DNA of 64,000 bases, taken from positions 2,604,001 to 2,668,000 of the forward strand of contig NZ_CP196351.1 in the NCBI RefSeq assembly GCF_051668705.1. The letters run 5' to 3'. How positions within the stretch are numbered: the stretch's first letter is position 1; every line of letters begins with the position of its first letter. A model generated the notes under the pieces. It was not told the origin of the DNA. It saw only the letters and a list, made by a program, of their open reading frames with translations, and searched no databases. This DNA comes from Alterisphingorhabdus sp051668705. GTDB lineage: Bacteria; Pseudomonadota; Alphaproteobacteria; Sphingomonadales; Sphingomonadaceae. Below, one piece after another: positions 24,049 through 32,354 of this stretch. The translations under genes and the position numbers were made by a program.

Positions 24049-24291
24049 ATGACAGATCGCAGCGCGACATTTGCAAAAGTCGCCGAACAAATTACGCCCT
24101 TTAACAATAAGGGTGTCGCATTGGACGAAAGCACCACCTTTGCCGGCGATTTGGAATGGGACAGCCTGACCGTAATGGATTTTGTCGCTGCGATTGAAGA
24201 CGAATTTGACATCATCATCACCATGAATATGCAGGCAGAGATTGAGACAGTGGGCCAATTGGTCGATGCTGTCGAAAAGCTGGCCGAATAA
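24049..24291 (+). CDS. acpR: Acyl carrier protein dedicated to sphingolipid synthesis
   Basis: 80 residues with the ACP fold and the phosphopantetheine attachment motif WDSLTVMD (Ser39). It is not the fatty-acid-synthase ACP by context: it stands 33 bases before serine palmitoyltransferase. A specialised ACP (AcpR) at this site has been described in Sphingomonas and Caulobacter and supplies acyl groups to serine palmitoyltransferase. An AAAAGGAAAGTGAA site precedes the ATG. An acyl-ACP synthetase (AasR), present in the Caulobacter cluster, is not seen in the window. Confidence 0.88.
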   Translation: MTDRSATFAKVAEQITPFNNKGVALDESTTFAGDLEWDSLTVMDFVAAIEDEFDIIITMNMQAEIETVGQLVDAVEKLAE

Positions 24292-24324
24292 GCCGCACCA
24301 GACAATAAGGCCAGGACGACATAT

Positions 24325-25524
24325 ATGGTAGACTTGCTTTCCAAATTTGATCCACTGATCGAAGAGCGCGAAACACTGCTGGGCAAAGGCGTGCGTGACC
24401 CGTTTTCGCTGGTGATGGAAGAGGTGAAATCACCCACAGTGGCGATCTGTAATGGCCAGGAAACCATCTTGCTGGGCACCTATAATTATATGGGCATGAC
24501 CTTTGACCCTGATGTGATTGATGCGGGCAAGGATGCGCTGGAAAATTTCGGCAGCGGCACCACAGGCAGCCGCGTGCTAAACGGCACCTATCGCGGTCAC
24601 CGCGATTGCGAAGATGCGCTGAAAGAATTTTATAATATGGACCATGCCATGGTCTATTCTACGGGGTATCAAGCGAACCTTGGCACCATTTCGGCGCTGG
24701 CGGGCAAAGGCGATTATATCATTTTGGATATTGATAGCCATGCCAGCATTTATGATGGCTGCTCCATGGGCAATGCAGAAATTGTGGCGTTTCGCCATAA
24801 TGATGTAGAAGCTCTTGAAAAGCGTTTGAAACGTCTGCCTGAAGAGGCTGGTAAGCTGGTCGTGCTGGAAGGCGTCTATTCCATGCTGGGCGATGTGGCA
24901 CCGCTGAAAGAAATGGTGGCTGTCTGCAAAAAATATGGCGCTATGACATTGGTTGATGAAGCACATTCTATGGGCTTTGTCGGTGAAAATGGCCGCGGCG
25001 TATGTGAGGAAGCGGGCGTGATTGATGATGTAGATTTCATCATCGGCACATTCTCAAAAAGCGTTGGTACAGTGGGCGGCTTTTGTGTCTCCAACCACCC
25101 GAAATTTGAAATTTTGCGCCTTGTTTCACGCCCCTATATTTTTACGGCCAGCCTGCCGCCATCTGTGGTGGCGACGGCGACAACCAGTATTCGCAAGCTG
25201 ATGCATGCTGGCAATAAGCGCGCGCATTTGTGGGAAAATAGCAAGACTTTGCACAAAGGATTGCAGGATTTGGGCTTCACTCTGGGCACGGATACCCCGC
25301 AATCTGCTATCATTGCCGTCGTGCTGGAAGACCTGACCAAAGGCGCAATGCTGTGGCAGGCGCTTCTGGAAAATGGCCTTTATGTCAATCTGGCGCGCCC
25401 GCCTGCAACGCCAAAAGGCATGACCTTGCTGCGCTGCTCGCTTTGCGCAGAACATACAGCGGAGCAAGTACAGCAGATATTGGGCATGTTCGAAGCCGCT
25501 GGCAAACAGGTCGGCGTTATCTGA
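24325..25524 (+). CDS. spt: Serine palmitoyltransferase
   Basis: 399 residues, a soluble bacterial SPT of the alpha-oxoamine synthase family. It condenses L-serine with a palmitoyl thioester to 3-oxo-sphinganine, the committed step of sphingolipid synthesis, with pyridoxal phosphate. Key features are FGSGTTGSRVLNGT (substrate loop), DIDSHASIYDG (stacking His), VDEAHSMG (Asp211, His214) and TFSKSVGTVGGF with the cofactor Lys at about residue 245. The neighbouring ACP and epimerase support SPT over the related KBL or AONS enzymes. purU starts 3 bases after the stop. Confidence 0.95.
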   Translation: MVDLLSKFDPLIEERETLLGKGVRDPFSLVMEEVKSPTVAICNGQETILLGTYNYMGMTFDPDVIDAGKDALENFGSGTTGSRVLNGTYRGHRDCEDALKEFYNMDHAMVYSTGYQANLGTISALAGKGDYIILDIDSHASIYDGCSMGNAEIVAFRHNDVEALEKRLKRLPEEAGKLVVLEGVYSMLGDVAPLKEMVAVCKKYGAMTLVDEAHSMGFVGENGRGVCEEAGVIDDVDFIIGTFSKSVGTVGGFCVSNHPKFEILRLVSRPYIFTASLPPSVVATATTSIRKLMHAGNKRAHLWENSKTLHKGLQDLGFTLGTDTPQSAIIAVVLEDLTKGAMLWQALLENGLYVNLARPPATPKGMTLLRCSLCAEHTAEQVQQILGMFEAAGKQVGVI

Positions 25525-25527
25525 TCC

Positions 25528-26385
25528 ATGATAAATAGGGATATGATCCTTACCCTGTCCTGCGCTGACAGGCCGGGATTGGTGGCCGCTGTTTCGGGCT
25601 ATTTGGCGCAGCGGCAATGCAATATCTTGCGCTCTCAGCAATTTAACGATGTCGAAACACACCGCTTCTTCATGCGGGTGCGTTTTGAGGCGTTGGATAT
25701 GACGATTAGCGCGGATGCCTTGCGGCAAGGCTTTGGAGAATTGGCGGAGCTTCACGCTATGGACTGGACCATGCGCAGCACCCATGAACGCAGAAAAGTG
25801 CTGATATTGGTATCCAAATTTGACCATTGTCTGGAAGATTTGCTCTATCGCAAACATATTGGTGAGCTGGAAATGGATATCGTCGCCATTGCCTCTAACC
25901 ATGCGCGCAATGACAGCAAGCCATCATTGATCGGTGATATTCCCTATCACCACTTACCAGTGACCGCTGATACCAAAGCGCAGCAAGAGGCCGCCATACG
26001 CGATCTGATTGAACAAAGCGGGGCGCAGCTTGTGATATTGGCGCGCTATATGCAGATTCTTTCTGATGACATGGCTCGCTGGCTGGAAGGGCGCTGCATC
26101 AATATTCATCACAGCTTCCTGCCCGGTTTCAAAGGCGCAAAACCCTATCATCAGGCACATGCACGCGGCGTAAAGATGATTGGTGCTACCGCACATTATG
26201 TCACCGCTGATCTGGACGAAGGGCCGATTATCGCGCAAGATGTAGAGCCTATTAGCCATGCCGACAGCGCGGCCGATCTGGTCGCCAAGGGCCGCGATAT
26301 TGAATGCCGCGTATTGGCCCGCGCTGTGCGCAGCCATATTGATGATCGTGTGCTGCTCAATGGTTCGCGCACTGTGGTCTTTTAG
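25528..26385 (+). CDS. purU: Formyltetrahydrofolate deformylase
   Basis: 285 residues. PurU hydrolyses 10-formyl-tetrahydrofolate to formate and tetrahydrofolate, balancing one-carbon pools. An N-terminal ACT domain (LTLSCADRPGLVAAVSGYLA) senses effectors, then comes a formyltransferase-fold domain with VSKFDHCLEDLL, LARYMQILS, INIHHSFLPGFKGAKPYHQA and TAHYVTADLDEGPII. The conserved Asp and His of that fold are present. It begins 3 bases after spt, so the two are almost certainly co-transcribed. Serine is both the SPT substrate and the main one-carbon donor, so the link may be metabolic. The ATG at 25543 is an alternative start. Confidence 0.95.
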   Translation: MINRDMILTLSCADRPGLVAAVSGYLAQRQCNILRSQQFNDVETHRFFMRVRFEALDMTISADALRQGFGELAELHAMDWTMRSTHERRKVLILVSKFDHCLEDLLYRKHIGELEMDIVAIASNHARNDSKPSLIGDIPYHHLPVTADTKAQQEAAIRDLIEQSGAQLVILARYMQILSDDMARWLEGRCINIHHSFLPGFKGAKPYHQAHARGVKMIGATAHYVTADLDEGPIIAQDVEPISHADSAADLVAKGRDIECRVLARAVRSHIDDRVLLNGSRTVVF

Positions 26386-26440
26386 GCCGCTATCAGTCTA
26401 TAATCATGCGGCGATATTTTGATGATGAAAGAGAGCCGGT

Positions 26441-27238
26441 ATGAGCACAGCAATTTTGATCGAACAGCGCGGCGCAGTGGACATTGTAACGCTCAACCGT
26501 CCGGATAAACTGAACAGCATGAATGCCGATATGGTCTTTGCCTTGCAGGATTATTTCCGCGCTGCGCAGGACCGGCACGATGTGCGCGTCATCATCTTGC
26601 GCGCCAACGGGCCAACTTTCTGCGCTGGGCTTGATCTTAATGGCTGGGTTCAAGACCAAAGCGAAACTGGGCCGGTACATAAAGCATGGAAAACGCAGCG
26701 CGCTATTGCCACAGTCATGCAGTTAATGCGCAGTTGTCCGCAGCCGATTATTTCTCTGGCACAAGGCGCGGCCTGTGGCGGTGGCTTTTCTTTATTATTG
26801 GCTAGCGATGTCCGCTATGGAGCGCCTTCGCTAAAAATGAATGCGGCCTATATCAAGATCGGCCTAGGCGGTTGTGATATGGGCTCCAGCTATTTTCTGC
26901 CACGTCTGGTGGGTGCTAGTCTGGCTAGCGAGCTGATATTAACCGGCAGATTCATTCATGCCGAACGCGCCAAAGCAACCGGCCTGATCAGCGATATTAC
27001 CGAGGAAAAAGAGCTGTTGACCATGGGGCTGGCACTAGCGGAGGAAATGCTGGACACAGCGCCCATGGGGCTGCGCCTGACCAAGGACGCGCTGAACCGC
27101 AATATTGATGCACCCAGCTTTGATGCAGCCATGGCTTTGGAAGATCGCCAACAAGTAATGCTGGCCCAGACAGAAGACAGCCGGGAAGCAGCCAAAGCCT
27201 TTTTCGCCAAACGCAAACCCGATTATAAAGATATTTGA
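26441..27238 (+). CDS. Enoyl-CoA hydratase/isomerase family protein
   Basis: 265 residues of the crotonase fold. LNRPDKLNSMNADM, FCAGLDLNGW and the oxyanion-hole segment ACGGGFSLLLASDVRYG are visible, with the first glutamate position of true hydratases replaced by a different context (KIGLGGCDMGSSYFLPRLVG holds GCDMG). Members hydrate trans-2-enoyl-CoA or isomerise double bonds; the exact reaction cannot be set from sequence alone. It follows purU by 55 bases on the same strand. Confidence 0.88.
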   Translation: MSTAILIEQRGAVDIVTLNRPDKLNSMNADMVFALQDYFRAAQDRHDVRVIILRANGPTFCAGLDLNGWVQDQSETGPVHKAWKTQRAIATVMQLMRSCPQPIISLAQGAACGGGFSLLLASDVRYGAPSLKMNAAYIKIGLGGCDMGSSYFLPRLVGASLASELILTGRFIHAERAKATGLISDITEEKELLTMGLALAEEMLDTAPMGLRLTKDALNRNIDAPSFDAAMALEDRQQVMLAQTEDSREAAKAFFAKRKPDYKDI

Positions 27239-27298
27239 TGCCCTGAAGGGCGTCGTAAAGATAATAATCCCATTCCCAAATAAAGGCCAAGCAAAGAG

Positions 27299-28534
27299 AT
27301 GACACACAAAACAGAGAAGTTCCGCTTTACAGGCAGCAACGGCCAAAAACTTGATGGCCGCCTAGAACGCCCGATCGATGGTCAAATACGCGCAGTCGCT
27401 TTATTTGCGCATTGCTTTACCTGCACCAAATCAAGCCATGGTGCGACCCGTATCGCCGCCGCTTTGGCCGATTCAGGTATCGCCACCTTACGCTTTGACT
27501 TTACTGGTCTAGGCGGAAGCGAAGGTGACTTTGCTGATAGTGGCTTTTCTGCCAATGTGCAGGATCTGGTAGCCGCGGCAGATGCGCTGCGTGACCATGG
27601 TCCTGAGTTTGCGGGCAGCAGTGCACCGCAATTGCTGGTTGGCCATTCGCTAGGCGGGGCTGCGGTCATTGCTGCTGCTGAATTCATCCCCGAAGCACGG
27701 GCCGTTGCCACAGTGGGCGCACCGCACATGGTCGATCATGTTTTAGAGCAATTGGGCACACAATTGGCAGAAGTCGAATCCAAAGGCGAGGCCGTGGTAA
27801 AACTAGGCGGGCGAGACTTTCACGTCACTGATCATTTTGTGAATCAAATGCGCGGCCAACCACAATCCGAACGACTCGCCAAATTGGCACGACCTCTATT
27901 GATCCTCCACGCCCCCGATGATGCGATCGTGCCGTTTAGCGAGGCTGAGGCAATTTACGCCGATGCAGCGCAGCCCAAGAGCCTTGTTACCTTAGGCAAT
28001 GCGGACCATTTGCTAACCCGTGATGGTGCTGCGCAAAATGTTGCGGCGCAGATTGCGCATTGGGCCGATGGCTATTTGGATGCCGCACCACCGGTAGAAA
28101 ATGATCTGGATGCTGGTTTGGTCCATCTGGCGAGTATCGGCAACACCTTCACCCAATTGGTGCAAACGCCAGATCATCAATGGCTGGCCGATGAACCGCG
28201 CAGCTTTGGCGGGGATAATCTGGGGCCGACACCCTATGACCTGCTATTATCATCTTTGGGTGCCTGTACGGCTATGACCTTGCAAATATATGCCGCACGC
28301 AAAAAGTGGTCACTCACCCATGTTGAGGTGACATTGGAGCATAGCCGCGAGCACAAAGCCGATTGCGAAGACTGTAACAACACACAGAACCGCGTTGATA
28401 TTATTGACCGTGTTATCGTTATAGAGGGTGATTTGGATGCGGATCAAAGAAAGCGGTTATTGGAAATTGCCGATAAGTGCCCCGTGCACAAAACGCTTAC
28501 CAACACAGTAGAAATCAATACGCTCCCTGGATGA
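27299..28534 (+). CDS. Bifunctional alpha/beta hydrolase-OsmC fusion protein
   Basis: 411 residues. Residues 1-260 form an alpha/beta hydrolase: HCFTCTKSSH (oxyanion region), nucleophile elbow GHSLGG (Ser117), a late Asp (APDDAIVPF) and His (NADHLL). Residues 270-411 form an OsmC/Ohr-type domain: RSFGGDNLGPTPYDLLLSS, the peroxidatic Cys in LGACTAMTL and the second Cys in DKCPVHKTL. This fusion is known in many bacteria; the OsmC half reduces organic hydroperoxides, and the hydrolase half may release a substrate such as a hydroperoxy-acyl ester. No substrate is shown by the context. Confidence 0.92.
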   Translation: MTHKTEKFRFTGSNGQKLDGRLERPIDGQIRAVALFAHCFTCTKSSHGATRIAAALADSGIATLRFDFTGLGGSEGDFADSGFSANVQDLVAAADALRDHGPEFAGSSAPQLLVGHSLGGAAVIAAAEFIPEARAVATVGAPHMVDHVLEQLGTQLAEVESKGEAVVKLGGRDFHVTDHFVNQMRGQPQSERLAKLARPLLILHAPDDAIVPFSEAEAIYADAAQPKSLVTLGNADHLLTRDGAAQNVAAQIAHWADGYLDAAPPVENDLDAGLVHLASIGNTFTQLVQTPDHQWLADEPRSFGGDNLGPTPYDLLLSSLGACTAMTLQIYAARKKWSLTHVEVTLEHSREHKADCEDCNNTQNRVDIIDRVIVIEGDLDADQRKRLLEIADKCPVHKTLTNTVEINTLPG

Positions 28535-28571
28535 TATGGGCGCGATAATATGCCGCTCACCGGATATGGCT

Positions 28572-29501
28572 TTAGCGCACTGCCCCTTTGAGCAGCAACC
28601 TTGGCAATAGCGTCAATGCGCCCAATAAGGGCCATTTGCGCTGCCAAGGGCGAATAGTGATTTGCGTACCCGCATGGCGGTTGATCTTCCATGCAAGATA
28701 ATCAATGCCGCCAGCATAGGTGCCGCTTGCTTTGGCCAGCCGTGCCAGCGTCATCCATTTGCCGCGGCGGCGCAGTTTTGGCCAGCGTGCACGTTCGGCG
28801 GCCATGGCATCATCTTGACCACCCGCAATATTGATTGTCCCGCCTCGCAAAACGGCCTCAAAACCCGTCTTGTCCAGCGCCGCAGAGGTGAAGGCGCGAT
28901 AACGTTCGGGGTCGAATGCAACAACCGATTGTGCGCGGCTCTTTCGCTCGGCCCGCAGTTCGGCATTATAGGTTAGCTGAAAACCACGATGCCACAGATC
29001 CGCAACTTCAACATCTCCGGCACCGTGGTCGGCAATAGCCGCACGCAATAAGGTCGGCGTCGCTCCAGCAACCGCCTCTATCGTTCGCGCTGTAACATCC
29101 TGCCCCGCAGTCCAGACCAAACGCGCTGGCTGCGCGAAGCGTGCCCAGACCGACACAGTATCAGCCTCTGGCCTGTTTAGCCGATAAAAATCATGTGCGC
29201 TGAGGACAGCGAATTTGGCCACTAAACCCTGATATTCAGCAGGGAAAACATTAGGAGGAATAAGCTCATTGGCCCGCACCATCCAGCTATCGCCATAGGC
29301 CTCGCGATAGTCTGAAACGATGAGATAGAAATCCAGCATCTCGCCTTCAAGACGCTCACTGCGCAGGCACGAACCGTAGAACATAACCGCTTGTGCAGCC
29401 TTGGGGTAGCGCGCGGCAATTGCTGCGGCAAAGGCATTGATGCGCGGGTCAACCGGCGTCGCCAGCTCATCCGCTATGAGTTCTGAAAAGTCCGGGCCCA
29501 T
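28572..29501 (-). CDS. Nucleotidyltransferase-like protein beside a lipid kinase
   Basis: 309 residues of uncertain family. Residues 39-62 read VMFYGSCLRSERL followed by EMLDFYLIV, which resembles the GS...D-x pattern of nucleotidyltransferase-superfamily enzymes, including the Tam41 type of phosphatidate cytidylyltransferase (GSG... then MIDFI). The second acidic residue of the classical D-x-D is replaced by Tyr, so activity is uncertain. A basic patch (KLRRRGKW) and a basic, hydrophobic C-terminus (PLLGALTLLPRLLLKGAVR) suggest membrane contact. It lies 8 bases downstream of a lipid kinase gene, which supports a role in lipid head-group chemistry. Confidence 0.5.
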   Translation of the reverse strand: MGPDFSELIADELATPVDPRINAFAAAIAARYPKAAQAVMFYGSCLRSERLEGEMLDFYLIVSDYREAYGDSWMVRANELIPPNVFPAEYQGLVAKFAVLSAHDFYRLNRPEADTVSVWARFAQPARLVWTAGQDVTARTIEAVAGATPTLLRAAIADHGAGDVEVADLWHRGFQLTYNAELRAERKSRAQSVVAFDPERYRAFTSAALDKTGFEAVLRGGTINIAGGQDDAMAAERARWPKLRRRGKWMTLARLAKASGTYAGGIDYLAWKINRHAGTQITIRPWQRKWPLLGALTLLPRLLLKGAVR

Positions 29502-29509
29502 GGGCCGGC

Positions 29510-30484
29510 TTAGGCGGCGAGCCGCAAAAACGGAACAGGCTCAGTAGTGCGCAATGTAATGGGCCGCCCACTGCGCGCTTCAAACAATTCGCCATCCAGC
29601 ACGACACAACCACGATCGCTTTCTATTTCGATCACATCGTCACGCTCAAGATGCAAACCGGCACCTGCACGCGAACCGAAGCGGCCTGCCATCGTATCGC
29701 GGATCATCGTCCAAAGACCCGAACGGTTATTTTCGACCGCAACAAATTTCATATTGTCGACATATTCGGCGGTTTCTTTGCCGGTCTTGCTCCGCAGCAA
29801 TAATTTTTCCAGCGTAGTGACCATCAATACCGAGAAATTGCCCTGAATCTCTCCATGACGCACCATTGAGATGCGCATATTTGACGATGTCACGGGCAGG
29901 AAACGTGCGCTGGCATTGAACATGAGCGACACAATAGTCGCCACTGCAGCGATAAAATGGCTGATGCTATTGGGCAGACCCAGCGGGTAAATCTTATTAC
30001 GGCAATAGAGGATAATATCTGCAAGCCCTGCACCACCCAGAAACATGCCCAATACCGGCGTAGGATGAGCATCATCTGACAATGCGATCAACTTGCGCAC
30101 CACAACATGATTTTCCAGATCATTACGGGTGATATCCAGCATTTGTTTCAAAGCAACCAGAGCATCACCTTGCGCGCCAAGATCAAGCGCAATCAAATTG
30201 GTCTTGCCGTTTGGCAAAACCGCAATAGGTGGCGGGTTATCACCGAAATGGCCACCTTGATACATTTCGGTCAATGTTGCCTGTACCGTTCCGTCACCGC
30301 CATTGATGATCAGCACTTTGGGTTTCACCAGAGCAATGGACTTCAAAGCCATGGCAATCTGGTCAACGGCCTCTACCTCATAATGGAAGATATCCGGTTC
30401 ATGTGCACAAAAGGCTCGCATTTCGGGCAGGCCAGACTTGTTGCCGGTCGATTGCGGATTGGACAGAAGGGCAATTAATGTCAT
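29510..30484 (-). CDS. Diacylglycerol kinase-family lipid kinase
   Basis: 324 residues. The catalytic domain shows LLSNPQSTG, VLIINGGDGTVQ (GGDGT at 62-66) and PNGKTNLIALDLG, a variant of the usual P-x-G-T-x-N loop. These enzymes phosphorylate diacylglycerol, ceramide or sphingoid bases with ATP. Caulobacter uses a member (CpgB) as a ceramide kinase. With serine palmitoyltransferase 4 kb away, a ceramide or sphinganine substrate is possible here, but that is inference. The start overlaps the DUF2141 stop by four bases and the next gene follows after 8, so the three form an operon. Confidence 0.85.
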   Translation of the reverse strand: MTLIALLSNPQSTGNKSGLPEMRAFCAHEPDIFHYEVEAVDQIAMALKSIALVKPKVLIINGGDGTVQATLTEMYQGGHFGDNPPPIAVLPNGKTNLIALDLGAQGDALVALKQMLDITRNDLENHVVVRKLIALSDDAHPTPVLGMFLGGAGLADIILYCRNKIYPLGLPNSISHFIAAVATIVSLMFNASARFLPVTSSNMRISMVRHGEIQGNFSVLMVTTLEKLLLRSKTGKETAEYVDNMKFVAVENNRSGLWTMIRDTMAGRFGSRAGAGLHLERDDVIEIESDRGCVVLDGELFEARSGRPITLRTTEPVPFLRLAA

Positions 30485-31011
30485 GTTGTTTTCAATGGCT
30501 CAATGGAAAGACCCTGACGATAGTTCAGTACAACGCGAATGCGCTTAATACCTTTGCCAACGGCAATGCGGGTTTTTCGAACAGATGGTTTAAGATTGGT
30601 GAGAGAAATATCTGGATTACCGGAAAAGCCGCCGCCGTCACTCCATCCTGATTTGCCATTGCCATCAAGATCATGACGCACGGCTATACCATAGTCGCCA
30701 ACTGCTGGAACAGGCACACAAAAGAGCATTTTGTTGCCGCTTACCGCTACAGGAATATCAATGCGGTTAATCCATTGGCCTTTTTTCAGCCATGATTGCT
30801 TTGTCGCGCGATAAGATTGTACGCGAATGCGGCCAGCAGAATTTTTAAAGCCTACCACTTCGACCAAGACTGCAGGCTTAGCAGAACCGGCGCGGCACAA
30901 ACGCATATCATTGTCTATTTTCTCTCGCTGCGCTTGCGCTGGAGAGGCCACCAATACCAAGCCACCTAGCAAGATTGCTGCTTTTGCGGTTAGATTGGTA
31001 AAGTTCACCAT
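30481..31011 (-). CDS. DUF2141 exported protein
   Basis: The ATG at 31011 is favoured: it has an AGGA-containing site upstream and begins a signal peptide (MVNFTNLTAKAAILLGGLVL, cleavage near PAQAQ). The mature part contains KPAVLVEVVGFKNSAGRIRV, FCVPVPAVGDYGIAVRHDLDGNGK and SGWSDGGGFSGNPD, the standard DUF2141 blocks with a beta-sandwich look and a possible calcium-like DLDGNGK loop. The function is unknown. It is the first gene of an operon with the lipid kinase (4-base overlap). A longer start at 31071 is possible but would hide the signal. Confidence 0.8.
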   Translation of the reverse strand: MVNFTNLTAKAAILLGGLVLVASPAQAQREKIDNDMRLCRAGSAKPAVLVEVVGFKNSAGRIRVQSYRATKQSWLKKGQWINRIDIPVAVSGNKMLFCVPVPAVGDYGIAVRHDLDGNGKSGWSDGGGFSGNPDISLTNLKPSVRKTRIAVGKGIKRIRVVLNYRQGLSIEPLKTT

Positions 31012-31134
31012 GGTCTTTTTGATCCTGTCCTCTATATGTTGCAGGCTAATGGAAGCCAGCGTGCATGTCATTTTGCTATAGAAACATAATGGATATGCTT
31101 TGCGGCCAAATCATGGTGATAGAAGGACAATAAG

Positions 31135-32346
31135 TTGAAATTCCTGACCGCCACGGACCGATATATTGCGCGCTTGGTGCTGGTGCCGCTGGTTTTCACA
31201 TTGTTAATCGCGGCCATGTTGCTGTTGCTCGACAAAATGCGGCGATTATTTGACTTTGTGGCAGCCGAAGGTGGACCGGTCAGTGTAGTCTGGCGGATGC
31301 TGGCCAATCTCATCCCTGAATATCTCTCGCTTGGCATCCCTATCGGTTTGCTATTGGGTGTTTTGCTGGCGTTTCGCAAATTGTCCCTGTCATCAGAACT
31401 TGATGTCTTTCGCGCCGTTGGACTTGGCTATGGCCGGTTGCTGCGCGTGCCATTCATCATCGCAATCATTTTGGCGGGCATAAATCTCGCTTTGGTTGGC
31501 TGGATCCAGCCGGAGTCGCGCTATGCCTATGAACGTTTGGGCTTTGAATTGCGCTCTGGCGCATTGGGTGCATCTATCAAAGTCGGTGAGTTTACCAGTT
31601 TTGGCGATGATATGACCATGCGAATAGAAAGCAGCCGCGATGAAGGCCGCAGCCTTTCAGGCATATTTGTGCGGGCATCAAACAAGAATGACGATGTAAT
31701 TACCGTCACCGCCAGCGAAGGCCAGTTTCTTGCCACTGACGATCCAGACACAATCATATTGCGTTTGCAGGATGGCAGGCTGGTCCATGACAATAAAAGC
31801 TATGTTTCGCCGCGTATCTTAAATTTCAGCAGCCATGATCTGCCGATAGACCTGCCCAAGATTGAGGCCTTTCGTGATCGTGGCGGTAAGGACAGGGAAT
31901 ATACCTTGCCCGAGCTGGTGCGGATAGGCACTGATGCCAATATTTCACAGGACGAACGCAATAGCAGCCGAGCAAGTTTCCACTTTCGCATTGTCGAGGT
32001 AGTGATGATGATGCTCATGCCATTATTGGCGGTTGCTCTGGCTATTCCCCCCAAAAGATCAACATCTGCTCTAGGCGTCTTTCTGTCGATCATCATCATT
32101 GTGACCTATCATAAGATAAACCAATATGGGGAGGATGTCGGCGCACTGGGCTATATTGACCCCATCATTGCGTTATGGGGGCCGTTTATACTCTTCTCCG
32201 GCATGATATTGTGGATGTTCTACACCGTTTCCTATGTTCCGGGGGGGCAACCCATTGGTGCGCTGGAACGCTTTTTCTCCAAGTCTGGCAGCTTCCTTAA
32301 AGGCATGATGTCCATCGGCCGCAAACGCCAGATTCACAATAGCTAG
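31135..32346 (+). CDS. lptF: Lipid export permease LptF
   Basis: 403 residues, TTG start with GAAGGA about 7 bases upstream. LptF/LptG of the YjgP/YjgQ family form the inner-membrane part of the LptB2FG transporter that pulls lipid A-type glycolipids from the inner membrane to the periplasmic bridge. Three N-terminal helices (about 20-40, 60-82, 100-122), a periplasmic jellyroll region, and three C-terminal helices are visible; VFTLLIAAMLLLLDKMRRL and LIPEYLSLGIPIGLLLG are typical. Sphingomonads generally have glycosphingolipids in place of lipopolysaccharide, so the cargo may differ. lptG follows after 8 bases. Confidence 0.9.
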   Translation: MKFLTATDRYIARLVLVPLVFTLLIAAMLLLLDKMRRLFDFVAAEGGPVSVVWRMLANLIPEYLSLGIPIGLLLGVLLAFRKLSLSSELDVFRAVGLGYGRLLRVPFIIAIILAGINLALVGWIQPESRYAYERLGFELRSGALGASIKVGEFTSFGDDMTMRIESSRDEGRSLSGIFVRASNKNDDVITVTASEGQFLATDDPDTIILRLQDGRLVHDNKSYVSPRILNFSSHDLPIDLPKIEAFRDRGGKDREYTLPELVRIGTDANISQDERNSSRASFHFRIVEVVMMMLMPLLAVALAIPPKRSTSALGVFLSIIIIVTYHKINQYGEDVGALGYIDPIIALWGPFILFSGMILWMFYTVSYVPGGQPIGALERFFSKSGSFLKGMMSIGRKRQIHNS

Positions 32347-32354
32347 GTCGGTAT

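Noticed and set aside
25126..25902. 258-codon minus-strand frame across spt and purU
   Set aside because: It spans the junction of two well supported genes on the other strand.
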